From QYQD01 sp040755415 (GTDB taxonomy: Bacteria > Desulfobacterota > QYQD01), in assembly GCA_040755415.1 (NCBI GenBank), contig JBFMAZ010000082.1:62001-126000 (forward strand): a stretch of 64,000 bases of DNA, read 5' to 3'. Position 1 is the first letter of the stretch. Every line of letters begins with the position of its first letter. The translations under genes and the position numbers were made by a program. The notes beneath the pieces are model-generated. The model worked only from the letters and a program-made list of their open reading frames with translations, was not told the DNA's origin and did no database searches. Shown piece by piece: positions 15,567 to 23,766 of the stretch.

Positions 15567-17723
15567 TTACCGGGCATCGACCGGCACCTGAACCTGGCTT
15601 TTTATGTCCTCTGCGATGGCCCTTCCAATGGCGGGAATCTTTGCCAGCTCCTCTGCGGTCGCCTCTTGGACGTCTTTGAGGCTCTTGTATCCGGACTTAA
15701 ACAGGTTTCTGGCCCGCACTCTTCCTATGCCTCGCAGAGCCACTAACGGGAGAAGTTCTTCTTTCACGCCATACAAAACCCTTGTTCGCAGAAGAGCCAG
15801 GATTTTCTGCGCCTCCTTCAGGCGAAAAATCCTGGCTATCTCGCCCGCAGAATAAAGCAGCCATTCTGAGAGCTCGACCAGTGTGCGCAGGTCACCCGGG
15901 CCTATGCCAAAATGGCCCACTATCCTGTCTTCCGGTGTTTCTTCTATCCACGTCATCAGCGCACATGCAGTCTTGAGTTCGGAAAGGATATCTTCAAGTG
16001 GGTACTTCTCTTCAGCAGGGATTAAAAGACGGTCAGCATGTGTATGGAATACATTGAACATCTCCTCGAAGTCCCTTTTCTTCAGCGAAAGCACCCTCAT
16101 GTCCGGGGTACGGGCTATCATGTGGAGGAACGGAAATACCTCTTTTTCCTTTGGCTGATGGAGTGCATCTCTTATTATTACCCCGGTCAAAGGGTCTATG
16201 TAGAGCTCGGAGACGCGGCGTCCAAACCTTGTGGCCATAAAACCGCCAGCATACGAAACTATCATTTCTTCAGTTTCGAGAAAGCCGAGTACATCATCGG
16301 TGATTGAAGACAGGTAATCAGCGCCCTTTTGATAGGCAAAGAAGGTCTTTCCCAGGAAGTCCATCAGGTCGATCCTGTTTCTGGCAAAGCCGCCTGCTAT
16401 GGATGCCAGGATGTGGGTCCTCAGGGCAGACTGGTTCGCGAGCTGCGAATTTATATTTTCCGGCTTTCCTCTGATGTAATTTCCAAAGACATGCTTCTCG
16501 TCTATCCTATTTCGGGCTACAATAACCGCTTCACCATACTTATCAAATCCTGGTCTTCCCGCCCTTCCTGACATCTGTTTTATCTCGATGACCGGGATAG
16601 GAAGCATGCCCATCCCGGACTCATACCTCAACCAATCCCGGATAATGACCCTCCTCGAGGGGAGATTGAGGCCCATGGCCAAAGTCGTGGTAGCAGCGAC
16701 AAGCTTTATCTTGTGGGACCGGAAGGAATCCTCGATGAGCCTCCTCTGAGAGGAGGTAATCCCTGCGTGGTGGAAGGCCACACCGCCAGCGACGCATTCT
16801 GCGAGTCTTTTACAGACGTGGGTGGGTTCAAGCGATCCTTTAACGATCTGCCCGGAAAGTTTCTTAAGGGCCTCCTTTTCCTGATTTAACAGTGCACCGC
16901 CAACAAACGCCAAGGCCCTGCGGGCTACGGTCTCTGTTGCCTTCCGCGTGTTCACGAAGACAAGGGCTTGTCCGGAATCCCTTATAGTCTGGCTGGCGAG
17001 ATCCACCACATCCACATCGCTCTCTCTTTGTACCCACTTTACAGTACCGTCGTTAAAAATTATGGCGTCATGACAATATACGCCCTCCCTTAGAGGTACA
17101 GGCCTCCAGTCAGATTCTACGAGCCGGGCACCTAACCATTCGGCAATCTCGGTGGCATTTGGAATGGTGGCACTAAGGGCTATGAGCCTGAGTCCCGGAT
17201 TCGTGCCCCTTAACCGGGTGACAACCACCTCCAGGGTGGGTCCCCGGTAAGCGTCTCCGAGAAGGTGAATCTCGTCCACGACCACGAGGCCTATATCCTT
17301 CAGCCAAGGGGTGCGGTGCCGTATAAGGGAATCCATCTTCTCGTTTGTGGATATGACCAGGTCTGCATGGTAGAGCCAGGGATCCGTGCTATCGTAGTCG
17401 CCTGTGCTTTGTAACACCCTCAGGCCGGTTTGCTGGTATTTCTCTGAGAAGTCCTCGTATTTTTCTCTGGCCAGTGCCCTCAGGGGAACAAGGTATAGCG
17501 TCTTTCCTTTCGCTTCGAAGAACAGTCTTAGTGCCGCCATCTCGGCGATGAGCGTCTTTCCTGAGGCCGTGGGAGCAGCGACGACAAAGGAATCCCGGCC
17601 TCGCAACAAGTCTGCTTTCACGGCCAAGACCTGGGGCGGATAAAGCTCCTTGCGACCTGTAGAGGTCAGGGCCTCTATAAGTCGCTCAGAACCGCCATAT
17701 GCACCTATGTCCTTTACAAGCAT
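15567..17723 (-). CDS. Hel308/Ski2-type superfamily 2 helicase, archaeal type
   Basis: 718 aa, the usual length of archaeal Hel308. Motifs in order: Q-like region YPPQ, motif I APTASGKT (residue ~50), PLRALAREKY (Ia), DEIH (II), SATIPNATE (III), VFVNTRKATE (IV), FHHAGITSSQR, TTTLAMGLNLPSRRVII (V), QMSGRAGRPG (VI). A winged-helix/ratchet region follows, then a C-terminal helix-hairpin-helix (RGIGRVRARNLF, IPAIGRAIAEDI). Hel308 unwinds lagging-strand forks and is common in Archaea and eukaryotes but unusual in bacteria, suggesting transfer. Its minus-strand neighbours are PrimPol and other accessory genes. Confidence 0.9.
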   Translation of the reverse strand: MLVKDIGAYGGSERLIEALTSTGRKELYPPQVLAVKADLLRGRDSFVVAAPTASGKTLIAEMAALRLFFEAKGKTLYLVPLRALAREKYEDFSEKYQQTGLRVLQSTGDYDSTDPWLYHADLVISTNEKMDSLIRHRTPWLKDIGLVVVDEIHLLGDAYRGPTLEVVVTRLRGTNPGLRLIALSATIPNATEIAEWLGARLVESDWRPVPLREGVYCHDAIIFNDGTVKWVQRESDVDVVDLASQTIRDSGQALVFVNTRKATETVARRALAFVGGALLNQEKEALKKLSGQIVKGSLEPTHVCKRLAECVAGGVAFHHAGITSSQRRLIEDSFRSHKIKLVAATTTLAMGLNLPSRRVIIRDWLRYESGMGMLPIPVIEIKQMSGRAGRPGFDKYGEAVIVARNRIDEKHVFGNYIRGKPENINSQLANQSALRTHILASIAGGFARNRIDLMDFLGKTFFAYQKGADYLSSITDDVLGFLETEEMIVSYAGGFMATRFGRRVSELYIDPLTGVIIRDALHQPKEKEVFPFLHMIARTPDMRVLSLKKRDFEEMFNVFHTHADRLLIPAEEKYPLEDILSELKTACALMTWIEETPEDRIVGHFGIGPGDLRTLVELSEWLLYSAGEIARIFRLKEAQKILALLRTRVLYGVKEELLPLVALRGIGRVRARNLFKSGYKSLKDVQEATAEELAKIPAIGRAIAEDIKSQVQVPVDAR

Positions 17724-17771
17724 AAGGTCAGGTTATCCTAAATCATGAATAAATACAAAGGGAACAAAATA

Positions 17772-17797
17772 GGGTCAAGGACATGACCCGTTTTTTT
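17772..17797 (+). terminator. Terminator-like hairpin, orphan
   Basis: GGGTCA-AGGACA-TGACCC followed by G and seven T residues on the plus strand. No plus-strand gene ends upstream of it (the helicase starts on the other strand at 17723), so its target is unknown. Confidence 0.4.
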
Positions 17798-17929
17798 GCT
17801 TTTCGGACCCGACATAGGATGTCCCCTAAACAAACTCCTCACCGGACCTCATTCTCCTTGCAAGAACCTTCTGCTCAATGGTATCCTTGCCCGAATTTTT
17901 GATCTCCCTTATTCTCATAAATTAGGCGT

Positions 17930-19300
17930 ATGCTGGCGACCTTGCGCGACAAACAAATCTTCGGCTGGGCAATGTATGACTTTGCCAATTCCGCCTTTGC
18001 CACCACTATCTTGGCGGTAATCTTTAACAAATATTTTGCCCTGGAGGTGGCCGGGGGAGAAAGGGGAGTCTTCATCGCCGGCGTACACCTGCACGGGGCC
18101 ACATTTTTTACCCTCATCGTCTCGTTTAGCATGGCTATCTCCGCCCTCACCGCTCCCATCCTGGGCGCGATAGCCGATTTTTCACAACGCAAAAAGGCAT
18201 TCCTGGCCGGATTCTGCTATACCGGGATTATCTTTACCGCCCTCCTGTATCTGGTGCAGCCCGGAGATGTCTGGTCAGGGGCGTTCTTTTTCATTATGGC
18301 CAATATCGGGTTTTCCGGCGGCAACGCCTTTTACAATGCCTTTCTGCCGCAGATAGCTACGCCCGCCAATGTCGGCCGCGTCTCCGGCCTGGGATGGGCC
18401 TTCGGCTACATAGGAGGCGCCGCCCTATTGGTACTAAACCTCTTTATGCTGAACGGCCTCGATATCCCCGGATCAGGCCGTATAATATTTACCGTACAGG
18501 CCTGTTTTCTCTCTGTGGCCATCTGGTGGGCATTGTTTTCCTTGCCCACTTTTCTATGGGTTCGAGAGAAGAAAGCGGATAGGAAGGGGGTTAAAGTCGG
18601 AGATACGCCGGGGCGTGATAGGACTTATGCGGCTATCGGCCTCGCCCGGGTAAAACGCACCCTCTCCCAGATCAAAAAGTTCCGCGAATTATCCTTATTT
18701 CTCATCGCCTTCCTATTCTATAATGACGGCATAGAAACTGTCGTCGTGATGACCTCCGTCTTTGCCGCCGAGGTGGTGGGGATGCAGACCCAAGAGATCA
18801 TCTTTCTCTTTCTTTTTATCCAGGCGGTGGCCTTTGTCGGATCCATATTCTTCGGCTACGTCAGCGATCGTCTGGGCCACAAACGAACCATACTCTGTAC
18901 CCTTTTTATCTGGATGATAGCCGTAATCTGGGCCTTTTTTCTGGGATGGCTTTTGGAACCACGGCGCGAATTCTGGATTATCTGTTTTCTGGCCGGGCTG
19001 GTGCTGGGAGGAAGTCAGGCGGCATCCCGCGCCTTACAGGGCATCCTTACCCCTGTCTCACACGCAGCGGAATTCTTCGGGTTCTTTGCTATCTCCGGCC
19101 GTTTTGCCTCTATTTTCGGCCCCCTATCTTATGGCCTTCTGATCTACCTTACCGGAAGCCTGCGTTGGGGAATATTATCCGTAGCGGTATTCTTTATAAT
19201 CGGGGCCCTAATACTGTTACAGGTAGATGAAAAAGCAGGAATGACGGAAAAGGCTGGTTATGAAGAACAATTATCCTCTAATATGGGAATAACTTCGTGA
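17930..19300 (+). CDS. MFS transporter, UMF1 / Atg22-like family
   Basis: 456 aa with about twelve hydrophobic helices. The start (QIFGWAMYDFANSAFATTILAVI) is the UMF1-family signature YDFANSAF, and the loop GWAFGYIGG and SDRLGHKRT fit MFS topology. Family members are inner-membrane transporters related to vacuolar amino-acid exporters; substrates in bacteria are not established. Its 3' end overlaps the convergent HAD phosphatase gene by 43 bp. Family assignment is firm, substrate unknown. Confidence 0.85.
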   Translation: MLATLRDKQIFGWAMYDFANSAFATTILAVIFNKYFALEVAGGERGVFIAGVHLHGATFFTLIVSFSMAISALTAPILGAIADFSQRKKAFLAGFCYTGIIFTALLYLVQPGDVWSGAFFFIMANIGFSGGNAFYNAFLPQIATPANVGRVSGLGWAFGYIGGAALLVLNLFMLNGLDIPGSGRIIFTVQACFLSVAIWWALFSLPTFLWVREKKADRKGVKVGDTPGRDRTYAAIGLARVKRTLSQIKKFRELSLFLIAFLFYNDGIETVVVMTSVFAAEVVGMQTQEIIFLFLFIQAVAFVGSIFFGYVSDRLGHKRTILCTLFIWMIAVIWAFFLGWLLEPRREFWIICFLAGLVLGGSQAASRALQGILTPVSHAAEFFGFFAISGRFASIFGPLSYGLLIYLTGSLRWGILSVAVFFIIGALILLQVDEKAGMTEKAGYEEQLSSNMGITS

Positions 19301-19881
19301 AAACTATCCACATGATATGCCGCCGTTAGGTCTTTATTTTTGTAGGCTATAAGACTTACACCAGCAGTGCAGGCCGCCTTTTCGTCCAACTCCGAATCAC
19401 CGATATAAATAACCTCTTGCGGTAAGGCCTTAAACCTATCCATTATCTTCAGCAGGGATTCGGGATGCGGTTTGGAATTGGCGACATCCAGGGCTGAAAC
19501 CACCATATCAAAATAACCCTTGAGTTCAAAGATCTCGAGGAGCTTATTCATGGTTGTGGTCCGATTGGTGGCAATAGCCACCTTATACTTCGGTCTCAGA
19601 TACCTTAAAAACTCCTTCAACCCGGGTTCCATTATCATCAGGGGAAGAAATGGGATATAATCTGTGTTAAGCCGATACTGCTGCGCTGACTCCAGTTCTT
19701 TCCTGCCTCGAAAAAGATGGGCTATAGAGGCATCGGCCGTGTGCATATGTACATAAAATAGTTCCTCTTCGGTCATTTCCTTACGTCCGAAGGCCGCCAG
19801 TATATGATTATAAAAGGCACGATTGGCCTCCCGGGAATCAAACATGACCCCATCGCAGTCAAACACAACTACCTTAACCAT
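19258..19881 (-). CDS. HAD-superfamily hydrolase, phosphoglycolate phosphatase-like
   Basis: Start taken at ATG 19881, directly before VKVVVFDCDGVMFDS (HAD motif I, DxDGxxxDS); an upstream in-frame extension to 19929 lacks family similarity. Motif II lies at IATNRT, motif III Lys in SKPHPESL, motif IV in YIGDSELDEKAA. A helical cap follows motif I, as in subfamily IA phosphatases such as Gph. Substrate could be phosphoglycolate or another small phosphate ester. Overlaps the UMF1 3' end by 43 bp, tail to tail. Confidence 0.85.
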   Translation of the reverse strand: MVKVVVFDCDGVMFDSREANRAFYNHILAAFGRKEMTEEELFYVHMHTADASIAHLFRGRKELESAQQYRLNTDYIPFLPLMIMEPGLKEFLRYLRPKYKVAIATNRTTTMNKLLEIFELKGYFDMVVSALDVANSKPHPESLLKIMDRFKALPQEVIYIGDSELDEKAACTAGVSLIAYKNKDLTAAYHVDSFHEVIPILEDNCSS

Positions 19882-20009
19882 AACTCTGCATAATCCCTTA
19901 GATAAAATGAGCTTGTTAAGCTTGCCCAAAAAATGTATTGCCCTATGATACCTAAATTTGGAATAATAGCAATAATCGATTGCTTCACAAATACCATGGG
20001 GGTATTTAA

Positions 20010-21620
20010 GTGGAAATTAAAACTGATTTTTTAGTCATAGGCAGCGGCATTGCCGGACTTAGCTTTGCCTTGAAAGCGGCACGTTATGGCGAGGTAGCAA
20101 TCGTCACCAAAAAGGCCATGATGGATACCAGCACCAATCTCGCCCAGGGGGGAATCGCTGCGGTCACAGGGCCGGACGACTCCTTTGAACTGCATATCGC
20201 AGATACCCTGCGCTCGGGAGACGGCCTGTCTCATCCGGATGTAGTGGAACTGGTCGTAAAGGAGGCCCCGGAAAGGATCAAAGAGTTAGTGGATATCGGA
20301 GTACAATTTACTACACGGCCAGAAAACCAGACACGCTTTGACCTGGGTAAGGAGGGCGGCCATTCCCGCCGTCGTATCGTCCATGCCCAGGATCTCACCG
20401 GGCAGGAGATCGAAAGGGCCCTTATAGCCAGGACCAGAGAAAATCCACGCATTACTGTCTATGAAAACCATATTGCTATCGACCTCCTAACCAGGGGCAA
20501 GCTGTTAAAGAAAAAGGGTAAACCTAACCAGGAGACCTGCTTTGGGGCCTACGTTCTGGACACCCAAACAGGGTCAATCCATACCTTTCTGGCCAGGATA
20601 ACCCTCCTCTGTACGGGTGGGGCGGGAAAGGTTTACCTCTACACCAGCAATCCAGACATCGCTACGGGTGACGGCATGGCCATGGCCTACCGGGCCGGGG
20701 CAAAGATGGCCAACATGGAATTTGTTCAATTTCATCCCACCTGCCTCTATCACCCCAAGGCCAAGAACTTTCTTATCTCAGAGGCCGTCCGGGGGGAAGG
20801 AGGAATCCTGCTTGATAAGCACGGCCTGGCCTTTATGGAAAAATATGATCCTCTAAAAGACCTGGCCCTGCGGGATGTCGTAGCCCGCGCTATAGATACC
20901 GAGCTCAAGAAGAGCGGCGATGATTGCGTCTATCTGGACATCAGTCATCGTCCGGCAGATTTTATTAAGAATCGCTTCCCCAATATTTATCAGAAATGCC
21001 TCTCCCTGGGCATTGACATCACCAGAGAACCCATTCCGGTTGTACCCGCCGCCCACTATATATGTGGAGGCATATTAACTGATATTTACGCCCGCAGCAG
21101 TATCGCCGGGCTTTATGCCATAGGCGAGACCGCCTGCACCGGGCTCCATGGGGCAAATCGCCTAGCTTCTAATTCTCTTCTGGAGGCGGTCGTCTTTGCC
21201 CATCAAGCACTGCTTTCGTCCACCGAAGAAATAGGACCTAAGTCCTCCTATACTCCGCCCTCAGTTCCGCCCTGGGATCCGGGTGGAGCCGTGGACCTGC
21301 AGGAATCGGTACTTATATCTCACAACTGGGACGGAATACGCCGTCTCATGTGGAACTATGTAGGCATTGTACGGACAGACAAACGTCTGGCCCTGGCTCA
21401 AAAACGTCTCGAGTTTATACAAAAAGAGATACAGCAACATTACTGGGATTACATAATAACCGGGGATTTCTTAGAACTGCGCAACCTGGCCACTGTAGCG
21501 GAATTGATCGTCACCTGTGCCCTCCTGCGTAAAGAAAGCCGGGGTCTCCATTACAACCTCGACCATCCCTTTAAAGACGATGCACGCTATAAAAAGGACA
21601 CCATTATCTGGCGACAGTAA
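20010..21620 (+). CDS. nadB: L-aspartate oxidase
   Basis: 536 aa from a GTG start. FAD-binding Rossmann motif GSGIAGLSFAL near residue 11, then NLAQGGIAAV, GGHSRRRIVHAQDLTG and the active-site region HPTCLYHP ... SEAVRGEGG ... RDVVARAI. The C-terminal helical domain completes the L-aspartate oxidase/fumarate-reductase flavoprotein fold. It oxidises aspartate to iminoaspartate for de novo NAD synthesis with NadA; in anaerobes fumarate can serve as acceptor. Monocistronic here and ends at a shared bidirectional terminator. The HSRRR arginine cluster favours NadB over succinate dehydrogenase. Confidence 0.93.
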   Translation: MEIKTDFLVIGSGIAGLSFALKAARYGEVAIVTKKAMMDTSTNLAQGGIAAVTGPDDSFELHIADTLRSGDGLSHPDVVELVVKEAPERIKELVDIGVQFTTRPENQTRFDLGKEGGHSRRRIVHAQDLTGQEIERALIARTRENPRITVYENHIAIDLLTRGKLLKKKGKPNQETCFGAYVLDTQTGSIHTFLARITLLCTGGAGKVYLYTSNPDIATGDGMAMAYRAGAKMANMEFVQFHPTCLYHPKAKNFLISEAVRGEGGILLDKHGLAFMEKYDPLKDLALRDVVARAIDTELKKSGDDCVYLDISHRPADFIKNRFPNIYQKCLSLGIDITREPIPVVPAAHYICGGILTDIYARSSIAGLYAIGETACTGLHGANRLASNSLLEAVVFAHQALLSSTEEIGPKSSYTPPSVPPWDPGGAVDLQESVLISHNWDGIRRLMWNYVGIVRTDKRLALAQKRLEFIQKEIQQHYWDYIITGDFLELRNLATVAELIVTCALLRKESRGLHYNLDHPFKDDARYKKDTIIWRQ

Positions 21621-21636
21621 CCGCCAGCCACAAAAA

Positions 21637-21666
21637 AGGCCTGCTTTATATCGATAAAGCAGGCCT
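21637..21666 (-). terminator. Rho-independent terminator of the qrc operon (bidirectional hairpin)
   Basis: 13-bp perfect stem AGGCCTGCTTTAT / ATAAAGCAGGCCT with a 4-nt loop; on the minus strand it is followed by a T run (complement of A32-A37 in 216xx). It sits between the convergent nadB and qrcD and probably ends both. Confidence 0.85.
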
Positions 21667-21695
21667 CCTGCATACTTCAAAGGTTTTATAAATTT

Positions 21696-22934
21696 CTATC
21701 TGGCCGGCGGATTCAAATCCCTTTCATACGGAAAGACCGGCAGGTAACGATAGGAAAGGGAGATAATTACAGCGCCGTAAGCAACTACGGCCAGTGAGGT
21801 CAACCATTCCTGCCAGCTCGGGAAGTAGATATACCACTTGTCAAATGGATACACAGGCATGGCCAGCGTCTGCACGATAAAGACAAAGCGGTTAAGGAGC
21901 ACACCCGTCGAAGCCAGGGCGCAGGCAAGCACCAGCCATTTATCATTCTCGCGCAAGCGGCGAATGATAAGAATAAGGGCCGGGACTATCCCGCATAACC
22001 CGATCTCCGCGAATAAAAGCCACAGGCCGTACTGGTAACCGTAATATTGTTCTAACCAGGTAAGCCCCCTGGAAGGAAGTATTTCTGTGGCCCAGTAATA
22101 TGTATCCGCTATCTTTAAGATCAAATAACCACAGTATATCCAACCGGCGATCTTGGCCAGAACGGAAAGCGACTCCCGCGGCACAAGCCGTTTTTTCGTT
22201 ATCTTTTGTACGATCATGGTGATAAGGATAGTAAACGTCGGCCCGGTAGAAATCGCCGAGAAGATAAAGAGGAAGAATGTCCATGGCCAGACAAAGAAAC
22301 CTTCGCGGAAGGCAAACGGCCGGGCATACATTACACCATACATGCCGCCCAAAGAACCTTGATGGAAGAAGGAAAGGAATGTGCCTATGGCCGCAAATAT
22401 GGCCATGGCCTCATGGAAATTGTGGCTCAGGGTATGCGCCACTGGATTAGCGTAGATCTTCCGGTTTTCAAGGATTAAGGGTACGTATTCAATAGTCAGA
22501 ACCGTAAAATACAGGGTGATACAAAAGATAACTTCGGTCAGCATGGAGTGGATGTTGGGAAACCAGTAACCGAACCAACCCCGAAGCGGCTGGCCGATGT
22601 CCAGAGTCAATATCAATAGAGCGCTGCTGTAACAGATGAACCCGATGATAACGGCAAAGTTAATGAGGGCCTTAAGTTCCTTTACCCGTACCACATAGGT
22701 AAGAAAGCCGCTGAAAAAGGCCCCGGCACCAAGGGCGATTACCCCTAAATCTGCAGTGATCCAGGCACCGAAGCCGAAGTAATCATTCATATTCGTCTGA
22801 TTCAGGCCCTTCCAAAGTATCAAAAGGGCTGTAGTCACCGCACCACCCAGCACGAACAACCAAAGTGCCATCCATGCATAAAAGACCCCGGCACTACACC
22901 TTTGCACTCCTTCTGGTATCCATGCACGATCCAT
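21696..22934 (-). CDS. qrcD: NrfD-type integral membrane subunit of Qrc
   Basis: 412 aa with about ten transmembrane helices; family features include GGAVTTALLILW, FICYSSALLILTLDIGQPLRGW and NFHEAMAIFAAIGTFLSFFHQGSLG. NrfD/PsrC proteins exchange electrons with menaquinone in the membrane. Last gene of a four-gene minus-strand operon with a multihaem cytochrome, a molybdopterin-fold protein and an FeS protein, the composition of the Desulfovibrio quinone reductase complex. It would deliver electrons from periplasmic cytochrome c3 to menaquinone. HybB- or DsrP-type relatives are excluded mainly by context. Confidence 0.8.
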   Translation of the reverse strand: MDRAWIPEGVQRCSAGVFYAWMALWLFVLGGAVTTALLILWKGLNQTNMNDYFGFGAWITADLGVIALGAGAFFSGFLTYVVRVKELKALINFAVIIGFICYSSALLILTLDIGQPLRGWFGYWFPNIHSMLTEVIFCITLYFTVLTIEYVPLILENRKIYANPVAHTLSHNFHEAMAIFAAIGTFLSFFHQGSLGGMYGVMYARPFAFREGFFVWPWTFFLFIFSAISTGPTFTILITMIVQKITKKRLVPRESLSVLAKIAGWIYCGYLILKIADTYYWATEILPSRGLTWLEQYYGYQYGLWLLFAEIGLCGIVPALILIIRRLRENDKWLVLACALASTGVLLNRFVFIVQTLAMPVYPFDKWYIYFPSWQEWLTSLAVVAYGAVIISLSYRYLPVFPYERDLNPPAR

Positions 22935-22980
22935 ATAGTTCCCCTCTTTTCAACCAAAATTCAGGATTTAACCCTTGTTT

Positions 22981-23757
22981 TTAAGCCAGACCGCCTCTCT
23001 TCTTTCTCCCCAACGCATTATCCGCTAATTCTCTGATCCAGGACTCACTACTCAAATAATAGACCTTCGGCTGAGTACCCAGCTTCTCAAGCAACCGGAA
23101 GGCCCCTGGACTTTTAATAAGTTTGGCCACAGCACTCTCCGGATCTTGCATGTTTCCGAAGGTAATCGCCCTCGTGGGACAGGCCTCAGCGCAGGCGGTC
23201 ACATATTCGCCATCCTTCAGGTCCTTCCGGCCCTCCACATAGGCCTTGTCTTTGGCCTTCTGCAAGCGGTGGTTACAGAAGCTGCATTTCTCCACCACCC
23301 CGCGCATACGCGGAGACATATCCGGGTTCAATAACTTATGCATGCCTTCCGGCCATACCGGATCCCACCAGTTGAAATAGCGGGCATGGTAAGGACAGGC
23401 TCCAACGCAATACCGGCAACCTATACACCGGGTGTAAATCTGGCTGACAATGCCTGTCAATGGATTGTAGTCCGTAGCCATGACCGGACACACTGAAACG
23501 CACGGTGTATGGTGATCGCAGTGCATACAGGGCCGCGGGATGAAAGCCACCTTTGTATTTGGAAACGGCGCGCCATTCGTCACCTTATAGACCTTCATCC
23601 AGGTAACGCTGTGGAGTTTGTCCGACTCATCCTCCCGGACATAATGGTTGTTCTCTGAAAGACAGGCTACCGTACATGCACCACAGCCCGTACACTTATC
23701 CAGGTCAATAACCATGCCATACTTTTCTTTGCTGGCGACCTCGTGATGCTCACTCAT
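22981..23757 (-). CDS. qrcC: Periplasmic-type four-cluster ferredoxin subunit of Qrc
   Basis: 258 aa, DmsB/PsrB-like. Four cysteine groups typical of four 4Fe-4S clusters: CTGCGACTVAC, CMHCDHHTPCVSVCP, CIGCRYCVGACP, and CSFCNHRL with CAEACP. It would wire the QrcB and haem subunits to QrcD. No signal peptide is seen, so export would be by hitch-hiking with the Tat-exported QrcB. 47 nt before qrcD, 9 nt after qrcB. Confidence 0.85.
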   Translation of the reverse strand: MSEHHEVASKEKYGMVIDLDKCTGCGACTVACLSENNHYVREDESDKLHSVTWMKVYKVTNGAPFPNTKVAFIPRPCMHCDHHTPCVSVCPVMATDYNPLTGIVSQIYTRCIGCRYCVGACPYHARYFNWWDPVWPEGMHKLLNPDMSPRMRGVVEKCSFCNHRLQKAKDKAYVEGRKDLKDGEYVTACAEACPTRAITFGNMQDPESAVAKLIKSPGAFRLLEKLGTQPKVYYLSSESWIRELADNALGRKKRGGLA

Positions 23758-23766
23758 ATCTCAACC

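Noticed and set aside
15367..15591. 74-codon plus-strand ORF between helicase and HEFAE gene
   Set aside because: No ribosome site, no recognisable family, and overlaps the helicase 3' end.
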